The translations under genes were made by a program, and so were the position numbers. Under the pieces are notes generated by a model. It was not told the origin of the DNA. It ran no database searches and saw only the letters and a list, made by a program, of their open reading frames with translations. A stretch of 64,000 nucleotides of DNA from Rhizomys pruinosus. Taxonomy: Eukaryota; Chordata; Mammalia; Rodentia; Spalacidae. Of the stretch, positions 34,981 to 46,100 are shown piece by piece. Positions within the stretch are counted from its first letter, which is position 1. Each line of letters begins with the position of its first letter. The stretch lies in NCBI GenBank assembly GCA_009823505.1, contig VZQC01003052.1, positions 683,332-747,331 of the forward strand, written 5' to 3'.

Positions 34981-35170
34981 CTGGACACGGTAGTGCCTGC
35001 CTTTAATCCTAGCAGTCAGGAGGCAGACGCAGGCAGATATCTGAGAGTTCAAGTCCAGCCTGGTCTACATAGTGAGCTCCAAGCCAGCTAGTACTAAATG
35101 GAGACCCTGCCTCAAAAAGACAAAAGAAAAGCAAGAAAGCAAGAGAGGAAGGAAGGAAGGAAGGAAGGAA

Positions 35171-35212
<42 letters not shown>

Positions 35213-35265
35213 GAAAGAAAAGAAAGAGAGAGAAAGAATAAGAGAAATGAAGAGAGAAAGAAAGA
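34981..35265 (+). mobile_element. B1 SINE with long purine tail and target-site duplication
   Basis: A B1 body (GGTAGTGCCTGCCTTTAATC, GTTCAAGTCCAGCCTGGTC, GAGACCCTGCCTCAAAAAGA) is followed by a tail expanded into (GGAA)n then (GAAA)n. It is flanked by AATTAACATGGAA (34968-34980) and AATCAACATGGAA (35266-35278), a 13-base duplication with one mismatch. Confidence 0.88.
35148..35265 (+). repeat. (GGAA)n/(GAAA)n microsatellite in a B1 tail
   Basis: About six GGAA units and then about ten perfect GAAA units, degenerating to mixed purines. It arose from the A-rich tail of the B1. Confidence 0.92.
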
Positions 35266-35299
35266 AATCAACATGGAAAGGAACATGAGTAATAACAGG

Positions 35300-36660
35300 A
35301 ACCGAGGAGATTAAACAACAAAGTACTGAAAGATGAATGGGTAAAAGAAGAAATTAAAAATAATACTAAATGAAAAAGGACACTAACTGAAAAAGGACAA
35401 TGCAAAACCACTAAACCTGAGGAAAAGTTTAAAAGCAGTCCTAAGAGAATTATTTATATACATGCTCATTAAAAAAATCAGGAAGAGCTCAAATAAATGT
35501 CTTAACACTGCAAGTCAAGGCTCTGCAAAGGCAAGAACGAATGAAACCCGCACCCAGCAGATGAGAAACGACAACAAAAATCAGAGCAGAATTTAGTGAA
35601 ATAGAAACAAAATGATTAAATGGATCAATGAATCAAAGAGCAAGTTCTTTGAAAACTAAACAGCATAGACTCTTAGCCCACTTAACCTTGAGAAAAAAAG
35701 ATCAAATACAAATCAATAAAATCAGATTTGAAAGGGGCAAGATCACAACAAGCAAGGTAAAGAACATTACATACTTTAAAAACCTATACACTATGATACT
35801 TGAAAACCTAAAAGAAATGGTTATCTAAAATCTTTAGAATCATCAAAGCTAAACCAAGATGAGATCAACAATACAAACAGACCCATAACACCTAAAATAA
35901 TTTAGACAGTAATAGAAAATTTGTCAACTACAAAAGCTCAGGCCCAGATGGATTTACAACAGAATTATCCCAGACACTTAAAGAATATCTACAACCAATA
36001 TATCTTAAATTATTCAAAAAGAAAGAAACAAAGAAACCCCAAATTCCTTCTATAAAGCAAGCACCAGTCTAATACCCAAAACCAAGTAAAGATGCAAGTT
36101 TCCCCACAGAACTATAGACTCATACCATAATGAAAAAATAATGCAAAAATTCTCAAAGAAAATGTGAAAACCACACAAAGGCACATATCAAAATATCATC
36201 CACAATGATCAACTCCTCATTATGCCAGAGGCAGGAATAGTTCAAAACATGTAGGACAATAAATGTCATAAATCATATAAATGCACTCAAAAACAAAAAT
36301 CACATGGTTATCTCAGTAGATGCAGTATTGACAAAATTAAACATGCATTTATGATAAAAATCCTAGCACAAATTGGACTGGAGGGGAAATCTCAACGTAA
36401 TTAAAGCTGTATAAAATGAATCCAAAGCTACCGTTATTCGAAATGGAAAAAATCAGGAATCACACAAATCCTCCACTCATTTTAAATATACTACTTGAAA
36501 CTCTTGCCAGAGCAATTAGTCAAAGGAAGGAAAGTACAGGAGTACTAAATGGAGAACAGGTTAAATTACCCCTTTTGCAGATGATACGACAGTATACATA
36601 AGAGACTAAAAAAAATTCCACCAGAAAATGCCTAGGAGTGATTAACACTTTCATATATTT
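35300..36660 (+). mobile_element. Decayed L1 ORF2 fragment
   Basis: Plus-strand L1 ORF2. The order is a segment before the polymerase, GGATTTACAACAGAATTATCCC, CACAATGATCAACTCCTC, TTGACAAAATTAAACATGC, then TTGCAGATGATACGACAG (36576-36593), which encodes the ADD of the reverse-transcriptase active site followed by T. Multiple stops and indels make it inactive. The region before 35500 is less certain. Confidence 0.8.
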
Positions 36661-37510
36661 TGCATCATGTGATACTTCAACACTACCAACAGCTAACTAC
36701 CTGGAATGCAAGAATAGCCCGAACCCTCAACTCAAACAAGGCCAAAGTTATTCTGGACCCCACCATTACTGGGCTCTTATGAGCAAGTGGCCTGTTGTGC
36801 TCAGGGGAACATGTGCATAGGAGGGTGTGAATAACAAGGTGTCTGGGGCTTTGCAGGTAATAAAAATAATCTATGGTATTATATACCCAATGACATACTA
36901 GAAAATGGAGACTAGAAGAATGACAATCAGGGATGAGATAGGGAGAATGGGATGACCCTGGGAGGAAGAAGATTTGTTGAGATGGTATGGGCAGGGTGGA
37001 TTGGAAACACTTCTGCTTCCTCATTGCTGAGACACTGGGTGAAGCCAGCTTCCTGGGTCAGTATGGTATGATGAGGATAATAGAATGGAACAGTGCCTGG
37101 TTCACATGCAATGGGGGAAGGAAGGGAGAAAGTAGCCCAGGCAGCCTTAGAGAAGGTCCACTGTGAGGAAGAATCTAAGGTCAGAGGACCCCAGGAAGTG
37201 ACCTCACCTTTATGACATCAGTCCAAAAAGAACTCAGAATCCTGGTTACCAGCAACTATAGGCCAGTGGCAACCTGAAACAACTCACTTGTCTTGAGAGA
37301 CTGGACTGAGAAGGATGTTGCTTTGCTACTTGTGGCCTTCTGGAGGCTCAGACCCCAGAAGAGCCAGGAATACAGTGTTTGGAAACTTCTGGAGACACAG
37401 GGTGCACCCTCTAGCCCATCATATCTGGCCATTTTCCCACGGGGACACACAAGTGACACTGGTCAGTCCAAGGTAGAAAGTTTGTGATCCCCCTGATATA
37501 CCCAGTTCAT
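36661..37510. other. Unassigned sequence upstream of the RalGDS-like remnant
   Basis: Moderate GC and no recognisable repeat body. It could contain 5' parts of the RalGDS-like locus, but I find no exon-like segment with splice sites that I can support. Confidence 0.35.
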
Positions 37511-37513
37511 CAA

Positions 37514-37514
37514 T

Positions 37515-37590
<76 letters not shown>
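37514..37590 (+). repeat. Compound (GT)n(GA)n microsatellite
   Basis: About 17 GT units (37514-37548) followed directly by about 21 GA units (37549-37590). It lies about 100 bases upstream of the first RalGDS-like exon. Confidence 0.97.
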
Positions 37591-37593
<3 letters not shown>

Positions 37594-37686
37594 TATCTAC
37601 TTTTGAATTTAGTGTATGGCAATAAATCATTGAGAATTCTGTTAGAGTTTGTAAGTTTGAACCTTCCTTTCTTTGTCCTTCCTCAG

Positions 37687-39890
37687 GATGAAGAAGCAGC
37701 AGCTCATATTCTTCATGAGCTCTGTAGCTTAAGGCCCCAGAGTGCTAAAAAAGTGAAGAAGTTGGTGAGCTACCTGTCAACTGCTGTGTGGAATGGGGAC
37801 TATGACTTTGTATGTACCTTCATTAACATCTACACAAGGTATACCACCACCTGGCAACTGCTGACCTGGATCATGCAAAGTTGAGTGAACAGGTTCAGGG
37901 CAGCCCATTCTTCCTGGTTTCCTTGTAGGAAGGCTCTGCTCTTTGTGCAGGCACATTCCTCTTAGGGGCTTTTTCAAGAACAAGAGGGATTTGCCCATGG
38001 CAGCACTGGCCCTGGTTCTAGACTTTCAAAGTACTCAGGCCAGGATAGGAGACTCTAGTTTATGGCATTGGCTTCTCCTAAGCTTCAGATTGTCTAGCAC
38101 ACATTTTTGAGGCTTTGAGGATGATAGTCTTTCTCCCATTTGTAAAGAGACTTTCGCTCTACAATTTTGGAACAGGGCATAACTGTAAGGATCCCAAGGG
38201 GAACACCAAGAAGCCTTGTCCCAACCAATGAATAAGGAAATGAGCAGTTTGGGTTCATTCAGATTACATGAAGCTCCCTGAATCTTCTGTGACAGAAGGC
38301 TGTTTCCCAGGCTCTCATTTTAGATTTCTCAAAGCACCAAAGTCTAAACCCTCCCAGTCCAGATATAGCTTCTTCTCGTAACCCCATAGATTACCTGGTG
38401 GGTGGGGGCCACAGCGCCTTAGGGGCGACATCCTTCTGTATTCATACAGATACGGACCCTTCCAAACTGATGATGGTGAAGATGACCAAATGGAAAATAT
38501 GTGAGTGGGTTTTGGGTGAGGAGGGATGTAAGATACCATCTGCAGAATGGAGTAGTTGTGTGCTCGTTTGAGGGACTGAATCATAGCTAGATATCCTCCT
38601 ATTGGGATTTCCACTAGAGGGAAGAAGCTGAGAATTCACCTGCAGAGGGGAATGAATAAAAGAACTTGGGAGGTCTTCAGGTTCATACAGGGCAGAAGGA
38701 AGGATGGTAGCTAAATGTCTGTCCCTGTGAGAATTCATCCCCACCACAGAACAGGCAGTTTTCCAAGACTGTCCACTGGGTGACTGGACAGAAAATGTTG
38801 GCTCCTCTCTACACATGGCCCTCCAATTACTTCCCAACAAGCCCAAATGTGCCTTGACTGAAAAGACATCGCCTTGTATGGCTGGGGCCTAGGCATCAGA
38901 GTAAAGATCAGGAAGACTTCTAACTGTCTACTTTGTCTACCTCCATTAGTTCAATAATATTTTTCCTGGACCTATGGATGGAGAAATGTCCAGATGAGTT
39001 TTGTCAGAATCTGGACCTTCCCAGACTTAACCAACAGATGGACTACGTGAAGCTCCACATGCCTTCCTCACACCTGGTCATACAAGTTCAGGAACTACTG
39101 ACAAAAATGGAGGGCCAGGAGTCCACAAAGGCAACCCCCAAAGAGGAGGAGGATGCTGGTATGTGTCTGAGAAGGTAGAAATGGGGATCAGTGCTGTATT
39201 CCAGCAAGGAGTTGGCATAATTTGGAACTTGGCCTCCAAAGAGACTTGGGATACAGTCAGGTGGATGTCCTGTTGTAGGGACACAGACTGCAAATTCTCT
39301 GACAGGCAGAGGGCTTTTGTCCATTGCGGAAGTCTCAGGAAACAACAGTAATCTTTGGGAGGCTCATCTTGGGTCAAATCTCCCTGGTGTTCACTTCAAA
39401 GCTGCCTATGCTGACAATTCATCTGTTTCCTTCCTTAGATCTGGAACCCTCTTCCTCATCGCTCTTGAGATCCCAGCACAATTTATACTAGAAATGCCAG
39501 AGACTGTGCATGCCAGACTATCTGTTTCATCAGACCCTCAGGGGGAGCTGGAACCCCAAAACGATGCTCTGGTACCTGACATCGTGGAACCTACTCTATT
39601 GGTGCCCAAGCCACACCCCTCCTGCAGGTTGAAGATCTTGTTGTGCCAGAGATGGTCGAACCCAATGTATTGTTGCCCCAGTCAACACCCTTCCTGCAGG
39701 ATGTATTAGAAGAGGATCTTCCCACTGCAAGTGATACACAGCCACCTCCAGATATGGCAGCAGATGCACCAGATCCTGGGCAAGGCCATCTTCCTACTTT
39801 TGTTGCATTGGAAGAACTAGACCATGTTTCCTCTCAACCTGAGATCAACATATTATTAGAAATGTTTAGAATGACCTGCTGCATGGTAGC
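37687..39890 (+). pseudogene. RalGDS-like gene remnant (REM domain and linker; catalytic domain absent)
   Basis: Four exon-like blocks with introns between them encode the N-terminal part of a Ral guanine-nucleotide exchange factor related to RalGDS. Block 1 (37687-37880, acceptor AG at 37685) and block 2 (38450-38500, donor GTGAGT at 38501) hold the RasGEF N-terminal (REM) motif, with the signature YTRYTTTWQLLTW. Block 3 (38950-39158, donor GTATGT) ends the REM fold (CPDEFCQNLDLP...LNQQMDYVKLHMP). Block 4 (from 39439, after TTCCTTCCTTAG) encodes a Glu/Pro-rich linker. Phases join cleanly across blocks 1-2-3-4. Damage: the donor after block 1 reads TTGAGT instead of GTGAGT and the frame runs into TGA; block 4 meets a TAG at 39489-39491 and the linker continues in two other frames in turn; no CDC25-type catalytic domain follows. 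Introns show it is not a processed copy. Probably a truncated paralogue of a rodent-expanded family. Confidence 0.8.
37881..37886 (+). other. Destroyed splice donor of RalGDS-like exon 1
   Basis: CAAAG/TTGAGTG where a donor of the form AAG/GTGAGT is expected. The expected exon end is set by phase: the two left-over bases AG plus the A opening exon 2 give an arginine codon, which fits the family. Confidence 0.7.
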
Positions 39891-41300
39891 CAGCAGGGCA
39901 GAGATCCATTTCATGTCTCTACCAACTACACATCCTTATTTGTTCTTATTAATATTTTTTTATATTTTATAGTTTTTTATTATTTTTCAGATATTAGGAT
40001 TATATTATTTCATTGCTTTGGGGTTTGGGGATTGTGGGTTCAAATATCAAATTATATTTTTTTGGTTTTTCACTAGAAAGAAACATTATCTTCATTATTA
40101 TTATAGTATTATATTTATTAATTATTATATTATTTATCGTATGGGAAACATCATCTCACTTTTCCAAGGCTTTGCTGTATAGTATATTTCAAAGACACAG
40201 AAGCAGGTTGCATATGCTTCCATTCATAAGATGTACAGAATCTTGAGTGCTCTGTAGAGAACTGTCTCTCAATATTCAATAACATTCTTTGCTATGTCCT
40301 GCAACTTCACATTTTAAGGTGAATGACTTATAAATGGCTTCCCCTTCACCCAGGACACTTGTATGGAGAAACTTCCATACAAGATCTGGAAATCCACTGC
40401 TATAATAAAATTCCTTATTTTATATAGAGAAATTGAGGCAGAAAGAAGTGGTCTACTAGGTATGGACATTTTACACATCAATTTCAAGTAATGCAATTAT
40501 AAATCTAAGTGATGCCCTCTAATTCAGAGTTAACAGTAATTTTATTTATTTTGGCTGACATATACAAATATAACTTTTATATATTTACAGGGTCACATTA
40601 TGTTTCATGCATATATAGATTGTTTAAAACTTAAAACTGCTGTCTCTAGTTACATGCTCTAAAAAAACCAAAATAATTAAAACTGCTGAATATGTCTAGG
40701 TTTTTAAACATATATAATTTCTTTATGGTTTAAATTCCACAGTTCTGAACAAAATTACACAGTTCTTACTTTGAGGCTTTTGGAATGCATGCAATATATT
40801 TAATTGTTCTGTTTGAGGCTCTTTGTTCAATTATTAAGATTATATTTTCTTGGTTTTTTTGATAATTGTTAACAAATTAATATTAATAAAGTTCAATATT
40901 TACTCATTTGACCTTGTGTGCTTTGGTCATGAAATCTCTACCTGGAGAGAACATGTAGTATAGGATATCTATTCAGACAGCAGTCCCAAACCAAGCACTT
41001 GTTGATGGCCCTTGCAGGACTCAACTTAGCAATATGGACTTTCATTCTCACCACCCTTGCAAAGCTGGGCACACTCACTGACTACACCTAGGATCATAAG
41101 CCGTATACAATTTGAAAGGACAGGATACAGTTTGAGTGTCTCTTTATTCCTCTGAACATGTTTAAACACATTATTTCCATAAGAAACATTTTCACAATCT
41201 AAGGATAAGCAAATGATAAAGCACAGTCCTTCTAGAGTCAGCTCATATATTGAGAACAACTAGGTGATGCTTCAGCAAGGCATGCACTGCGCAAAGATGC
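39891..41300. other. AT-rich sequence, no gene seen
   Basis: Long T/A-rich stretches with many ATT/TTA runs (39940-40140). An AATAAA lies near 40887, with no support that it ends a transcript. No SINE body or LTR recognised before 41305. Confidence 0.4.
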
Positions 41301-41304
41301 CAGA

Positions 41305-41437
41305 AGAGCTGTTGCAGGACCCCTGGAACCAGAGTTACAGGTGGTTGTTAGTAGCCTTGTGGGTGCTGTAAATTGAACTCCCAAACCTCTCAAAGAACAG
41401 CAAATGCTATTCATTGCTGAGCCATCTCCCAAATGGA
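41305..41437 (-). mobile_element. Old B2/B3-type SINE fragment
   Basis: On the + strand CCCCTGGAACCAGAGTTACAGGTGG, then GTGGGTGCTGTAAATTGAAC, then TTGCTGAGCCATCTCCCAA. This is the reverse of a tRNA-derived rodent SINE, strongly diverged. Confidence 0.7.
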
Positions 41438-41639
41438 AATTCTTCCCATTTGATTTTTTAGTTGTTGATGACTGCTTAGTGTCCAAATCCAAAATTTGTC
41501 TCAAGTAAGGCTGGGTTTTACATCCATAACAGTGCAGTATGCAGTCTAATAAAAAAACAATTTGGATGGGCTTAGAGTACCCTTGCAACTTGGTTCCAGT
41601 CTAAGAGTATGTAATGCAACTCTTGCCTTTTAAAAATGA

Positions 41640-43222
41640 TACAACAAAATATAGAAGTCTAAGAAACAGGGGAAATGTTCAGTTCATAGTACAAAGAACC
41701 AAAGGGGGAATGGAATATGCCTCCCTCTGGGATGCAGTTGACAGAGCATTCTCTACTCTGAACTTTTTGACAATTTTTTTTCAATTTTGAAATCGGAATT
41801 GAGAACTCCAATCCATAAATATTGGAGCCCTCTTACAGGCCATACTAGATGCCATTGGTGCTATGACATGGTACAATATTGGGACAATGAAAAAAACCCA
41901 CAGCTACTACTCACATGGGAAAAGGTTTGGATTGTGTCTTCCCACATATATAGCCTCCATCTGGGTTCCAACAAGAAACATTCAAGATATGGATTGGGTC
42001 CTACCAGCAGGTAAGCTACCTGACTTCCCTAAACATCCAGAACGTGTTGTAACATGGACATTTGTTCCTGTCCATTTGGATTAATGCCCTACCACTAAAT
42101 TTGGCTTTGTGGTCAGCTGAGAACTATGGATAAACAGAGGTTTTGATACAACTTTCAGCTACTTTATCAAGGAGCTTTAGGCTAGGGAGGCTTCAAAAGC
42201 CAACAACCAAAGGTTATTTGCCTGTGATGATGTGGTACATGCAATAAATGGACAGTTATATCCTATTGTTGAACATAATGTGGTGTAAGCATGAAAAGGA
42301 AAATTGGTGTTGAAGACCAACACTGCAATTGGATGGCTGAACTTCATAATGCTAGAGATTGTTATGCAGGTCACTGGAAAAAATGGTCTCCAGAGTTACT
42401 TCAAAACATATATGCTACATATTCACTTCCCTATGAAGAGTGTATGTAGTTTCAGGCTGGCATTTGTACACCCAGAAAAAAAATAATTTGATATATAGCC
42501 CACTCCTGGGAGGGTGGGGGGAAGTAGTGCAAGACTGATGCTAGAACCTTGCCACCCGCTAGTGGCAGGAGATTTTATATAGGTCATGACAGGAAGCCAT
42601 CACTTCCCCTTTGCACAAAATGCCATAGTTCCTAAACTAAATTATAATCCAAATATTTGTGTCTGTGCCCGTAATATAACTTGTCACGATATTAATGCTT
42701 AAGTTCTTTATTTCTTGACAATTTATTTTATTAGATTTAAAAATGAACCCTGGATGAGCTGCCAGCCCATTGAAATCAAAGCATGGACAGACCCAAGGGT
42801 ACAATGTGCCACTTCAAAGAGAAATAGATCATTTCAATTTTCAATCTCTTGCCCCATTCTCCACAGACCAGGGACCTTGGAAGAAGTGTTATGTCAGCTT
42901 TTAAGTGCCAAATCCGGGGGGTGGGGTGAACTATGATATCCCAGAAAGTCCGGGCTGCACTTTTATTTAATCAGCATTCTTGTGTACGCCAACCTTTCCA
43001 ACTGGACTGGGGGACCCTGACTTATACAAAAATTGGGCATAGGTGTTTACTAATTGGGTTTAAGTGAGTATTCCTTATGTTTATTCCTTATGGTTACTGG
43101 TTGGTTTTCTGTGTATTGTTCTTACTTGGGCATTGATTGGTCGTTGTACTTTTATACACAGTGTTGGACATTCAGGTCAGATAAAGGTAACAGAACATCT
43201 CTTCTGTAATTCTCTTTGAGGT
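41640..43222 (+). mobile_element. Class II (ERVK/betaretrovirus-like) provirus relic: integrase end and env region
   Basis: Reading across frames, 41735-42010 shows the landmarks of the C-terminal part of a class II retroviral integrase: an ALFTxNF-like STLNFL near 41760, a short spacer, and IWVPTRNIQ at 41955-41985, the conserved end of the DNA-binding domain. Frames 41787-42014 and 41863-42084 carry pieces of it, so it is frameshifted. About 1.1 kb follows before an LTR-like segment, the position of env, but stops and indels leave only short frames. No gag, protease or reverse transcriptase is present upstream. The element is dead. Family naming rests on motif order only. Confidence 0.55.
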
Positions 43223-43527
43223 TGTGGGGGGAAAACTTTGTGTTTTTTGTGAAGATGTGGGGCAGAACTCCTGGAATCAGACTGCACTGAGCATGTGCCA
43301 GCTGCCCTGATTGTCACCATGAATTTAACTGTTCTCCCAAATGTACATTTCTGGGTCCACCACACCAACAAGGAGGGGCATAGTGATGTGGCAATCTGGC
43401 ATTGGCTGCTAGAAAATGTTGTGTCACTACCTATATAAAGGACCTGTTGTATTGAATAAATCAAAATTGCACTCTCTTCTGTGTGTCCCCTAGAGTCACT
43501 GAAGTACTCTCACATCCGCATTCTTCA
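43223..43527 (+). mobile_element. Probable 3' LTR of the class II ERV relic
   Basis: About 305 bases bounded by TGTGGGGGGAAAAC and ATTCTTCA. It contains CTATATAAAGG (TATA box) followed by TTGAATAAATC (polyadenylation hexamer within R) and a T/C-rich U5, the order expected of an LTR. It directly follows the env-like region. No 5' LTR was found in the window. The boundaries are inferred. Confidence 0.55.
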
Positions 43528-44290
43528 TAGCCTGTTTGTTGCACAGTAGAGTCTGAATTGTGAAAGCCTAAAAGCGACAAATCTACAATGGAACATCTAA
43601 ACCTAATGCTCAGGCAACATAGATAAAGGACCCAAAGACACTTAAGTACTTGTCTGTCTTTTCCATTTCTATTACAGTTTTCCTCGACTCCGTATACTTC
43701 CAGTTGTATGCAATCATGAATTCAACTCCTCCTAAGGTCATCTTTTTAGAGTGGTTGAGAGAGGTAACGTAATCTATATTCAAAGGATTTCAAAACTTTC
43801 AAGTGTCCTGGGAAATCTGTACTGACCTATTTTCATGATCTTTGTTCAAAAACCACATCCTTGGATGCGAAAGTTACCACTTGTCCTTTTCTGTCTAGAA
43901 ACCAAAACTCTAACCCCACACACTACAACAAGGAACACAGAGCAAATAATAATGCAAACTGATGCAAAAGAAAGGACCCCCTATAGTCCAACACCCAAAG
44001 TGAAGGCTTTCATATACCTGACTTCCCTCCATGTCTGAGTTCTTTCTGTGTCCTAAAAATATCCAGTTATGTAACAAGTGGGTATATTAAAAAAACTGTA
44101 TTAATTCACTTCTATTCCTTATGACCATCACATAGTGAGAGAATACTTCAAATTTATTTGAATAAATGTTTATCCTAAATGTAATGTGTGCCTATTGCCA
44201 AAAATTGGGAAAAAATAAGCATTAAAATTTAAATCACTCTTAATATTGAGACCCATAGAAAAGCTGGTGTAATTTTCAATTGTATTGTCT
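43528..44290. other. Unassigned AT-rich sequence
   Basis: No repeat body, exon signature or long frame that I can support. Confidence 0.4.
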
Positions 44291-44317
44291 TCTAAACACA
44301 TGTGTGTTTGTGTGTGT

Positions 44318-44440
44318 GAATATATATATATATATATATATATTCACACAAGATTATATATATATATTCACACAATAAGATTATACATATATATAATACA
44401 TACATATATATATATATCGTATTATATATATATATAATCT
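44318..44440. repeat. (TA)n-rich low-complexity tract
   Basis: Several TA runs separated by two repeats of ATTCACACAA(...)GATTATA. It is joined to a B1 on its right. Confidence 0.92.
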
Positions 44441-44445
44441 TATTG
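44373..44445. repeat. AT-rich near-perfect inverted repeat (27-bp arms)
   Basis: Left arm 44373-44399 (CAATAAGATTATAC...) is the reverse complement of right arm 44419-44445 (...TATAATCTTATTG) with a single mismatch and a 19-base loop. It can form a cruciform or hairpin. Confidence 0.9.
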
Positions 44446-44575
44446 ACACAGGGTCTCCCTGTAGCTACAGCTGTCCTGGCACTCACTATTTATACCAGGC
44501 TTCCCTGGAAATCACAGAAATCTGCCTACCTCTGCCTCCTGAGTGCTGGGATTAAAGGGTTGCTCTGACACACCC
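44440..44575 (-). mobile_element. B1 SINE
   Basis: Reverse B1: GACACAGGGTCTCCCTGTAGC, CTGCCTCCTGAGTGCTGGGA and GGGTTGCTCTGACACACCCA. Its tail side abuts the AT palindrome. Confidence 0.85.
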
Positions 44576-44684
44576 ATCTCTATTTGCCTATATTTTTAAA
44601 GTGCAGATTGGCAAAGGTTCATTCTTTCATTCACCTTTATTTTCCTATGTTCTAGGGATCGTTTAACATAATTTATTTTATATT

Positions 44685-44830
44685 TATTTTATATATAAGA
44701 GTTTTCCCCACATGTACATCAGGGCACCTCATTCACTGAATGATTTGAAGCTAGAGCTACAGATGGTTGTTTGGTAGCATCACATTGGGCTGGGAACCAA
44801 CCCCAGGACTGAGTCATTTGTCCACCCCAA
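44685..44830 (-). mobile_element. Old B2/B3-type SINE fragment
   Basis: CATGTACATCAGGGCACC, GAGCTACAGATGGTTGTTTG and GGCTGGGAACCAACCCCAGG match a reversed tRNA-derived SINE. Confidence 0.6.
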
Positions 44831-44849
44831 TAGCAATCATTAATTTTAG

Positions 44850-44868
44850 TATTATTTTATGTGTATGA

Positions 44869-44903
<35 letters not shown>

Positions 44904-45062
44904 TTCCAGTCTCTCAGTGCCTGTGGACTACAGAAGAGAAAGTTGCATCCCCTAAACAGGAGTTATGGACCACTGTTAGCTCTTATGTGGACGTTGGCAA
45001 GTGAACCAACCTCCTATGCAAGAATTCCTAGCGTTCTTAAGCCCTGAGCTATCTATTCAGCC
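44850..45062 (-). mobile_element. B3/B2-type SINE with (TA)n in its tail
   Basis: The TGTGTATGAGTATATATA...GCATTCC segment carries an expanded (TA)n at 44870-44900. GTGCCTGTGGACTACAGAAG and TTCTTAAGCCCTGAGCTATC follow, the reversed SINE head. Confidence 0.65.
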
Positions 45063-45089
45063 TCTGAGATCATTATATATTTCTTAATT

Positions 45090-45322
45090 TTTTAGTTATT
45101 TTTGTATGTGTGTGAATGTACTGTCTACATGTAGGTCTGTGCACCAGTGTTGTACAATGCCATGGAGGTCAGAAGAGGGTCTCAGATTCCACTGGAACTG
45201 GAGTTCTCCTGGAATTGGAGTTACAGACGGTTCTTAGCTGCCATGTGGGTGCTGGGGATTGAACATGGGTCCTCTGCAAGAGCAGTAGGTGCTCTTAACC
45301 ACTAGGCTATCTCTCCATCCCC
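45090..45322 (-). mobile_element. B2 SINE (duplication-bearing subfamily)
   Basis: Full-length reversed B2 ending CTATCTCTCCATCCCC. It contains GGAACTGGAGTT then CTCCTGGAATTGGAGTT, an internal near-duplicate of about 17 bases shared with the copies at 45851, 50847 and 57300. Confidence 0.92.
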
Positions 45323-45352
45323 GAGATCATTATATTTTAAAAGTTAATAGAG

Positions 45353-45575
45353 CCAGGAGACTTGGTTCAGAGGTTAGGTGCAGGTTCTCTTCTAGCAGAG
45401 AACCTGAGGTCAGTTCTAACAAGCATGTTGGGAGACTCCCAAACACCTGTAACTAGAGTTCCAGGGCATATATCACTCTTCTGGTTTTCATAATAACCTG
45501 CATTCATGTGCACATATCCACACACAGACACACATGTACATATGCATGATTTAAAAATAAATAAATGATAAACCT
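45353..45575 (+). mobile_element. B3-type SINE
   Basis: GAGCCAGGAGACTTGGTTCAG at the head with a degenerate polymerase III A box, GAGAACCTGAGGTCAGTTCT in the B-box region, and a tail of CACACAC... with AAATAAATAAATG. Confidence 0.75.
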
Positions 45576-45850
45576 TAAAATATTTTTCTTACATCCATCC
45601 AGTTACTGCTGTGTCCAATCATAGGTTTATGGTGTGAGGTGGGGCGGTCTCTTTATTAGTCGTCCTTGAGGGAAAACATCACCCTCATAGCTTCCTCATA
45701 AGACTGTGAGTGTTTGAAGTATCACTCACACACTCCAAAGTCATGGCTATGAATGTCCTTGTCTCCTAGGGAGGCAGCTGAGCAAGGAGCATCCCATGGA
45801 AGGCAGAGAGACAGGTTGGGACTAAGGCAGGTATTGAAAGAAAGACTCCT

Positions 45851-46100
45851 GGGGCTGGAGAGATGGCCTAGCAGTTAAAAGCGCCGACCACTCTTACAGA
45901 GGACCCAGGTTCGATCCCCAGCACCCACATGGCAGCCAAGAACCGTCTGAAACTCCAATTCCAGGAGAACTCCAGTTCCAGGGGAATCTGAGACCATCTT
46001 CTGACCTCCGCTGCATTGCACGACACGGGTGCACAAACTTGCATGCAGACAGTACATTCATACACATACATAAATAAATAAAATTAATAAAAAAAATTTA
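45851..46100 (+). mobile_element. B2 SINE, full length, plus strand
   Basis: GGGGCTGGAGAGATGGCCTA head, B box GGTTCGATCCCCAGC, the duplicated AATTCCAGGAGAACTCCAGTTCCAGGGGAATC region, then an AAATAAATAAAATTAATAAA tail. Confidence 0.95.

Noticed and set aside
35065..35314. Lysine/arginine/glutamate-rich or serine/phenylalanine-rich frames
   Set aside because: Translations of the (GAAA)n tail of a B1, on either strand.
37256..37487. Additional 5' exon of the RalGDS-like remnant
   Set aside because: The open frame has no recognisable REM-upstream motif, and I find no convincing donor site to join 37687.
41238..41588. 116-codon reverse frame as a gene
   Set aside because: Its first half overlaps a reversed B2/B3 SINE and it has no recognisable domain.
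45851..45930. Functional tRNA gene
   Set aside because: The head of a B2 SINE has polymerase III boxes but belongs to a complete SINE with tail and lacks a tRNA fold.
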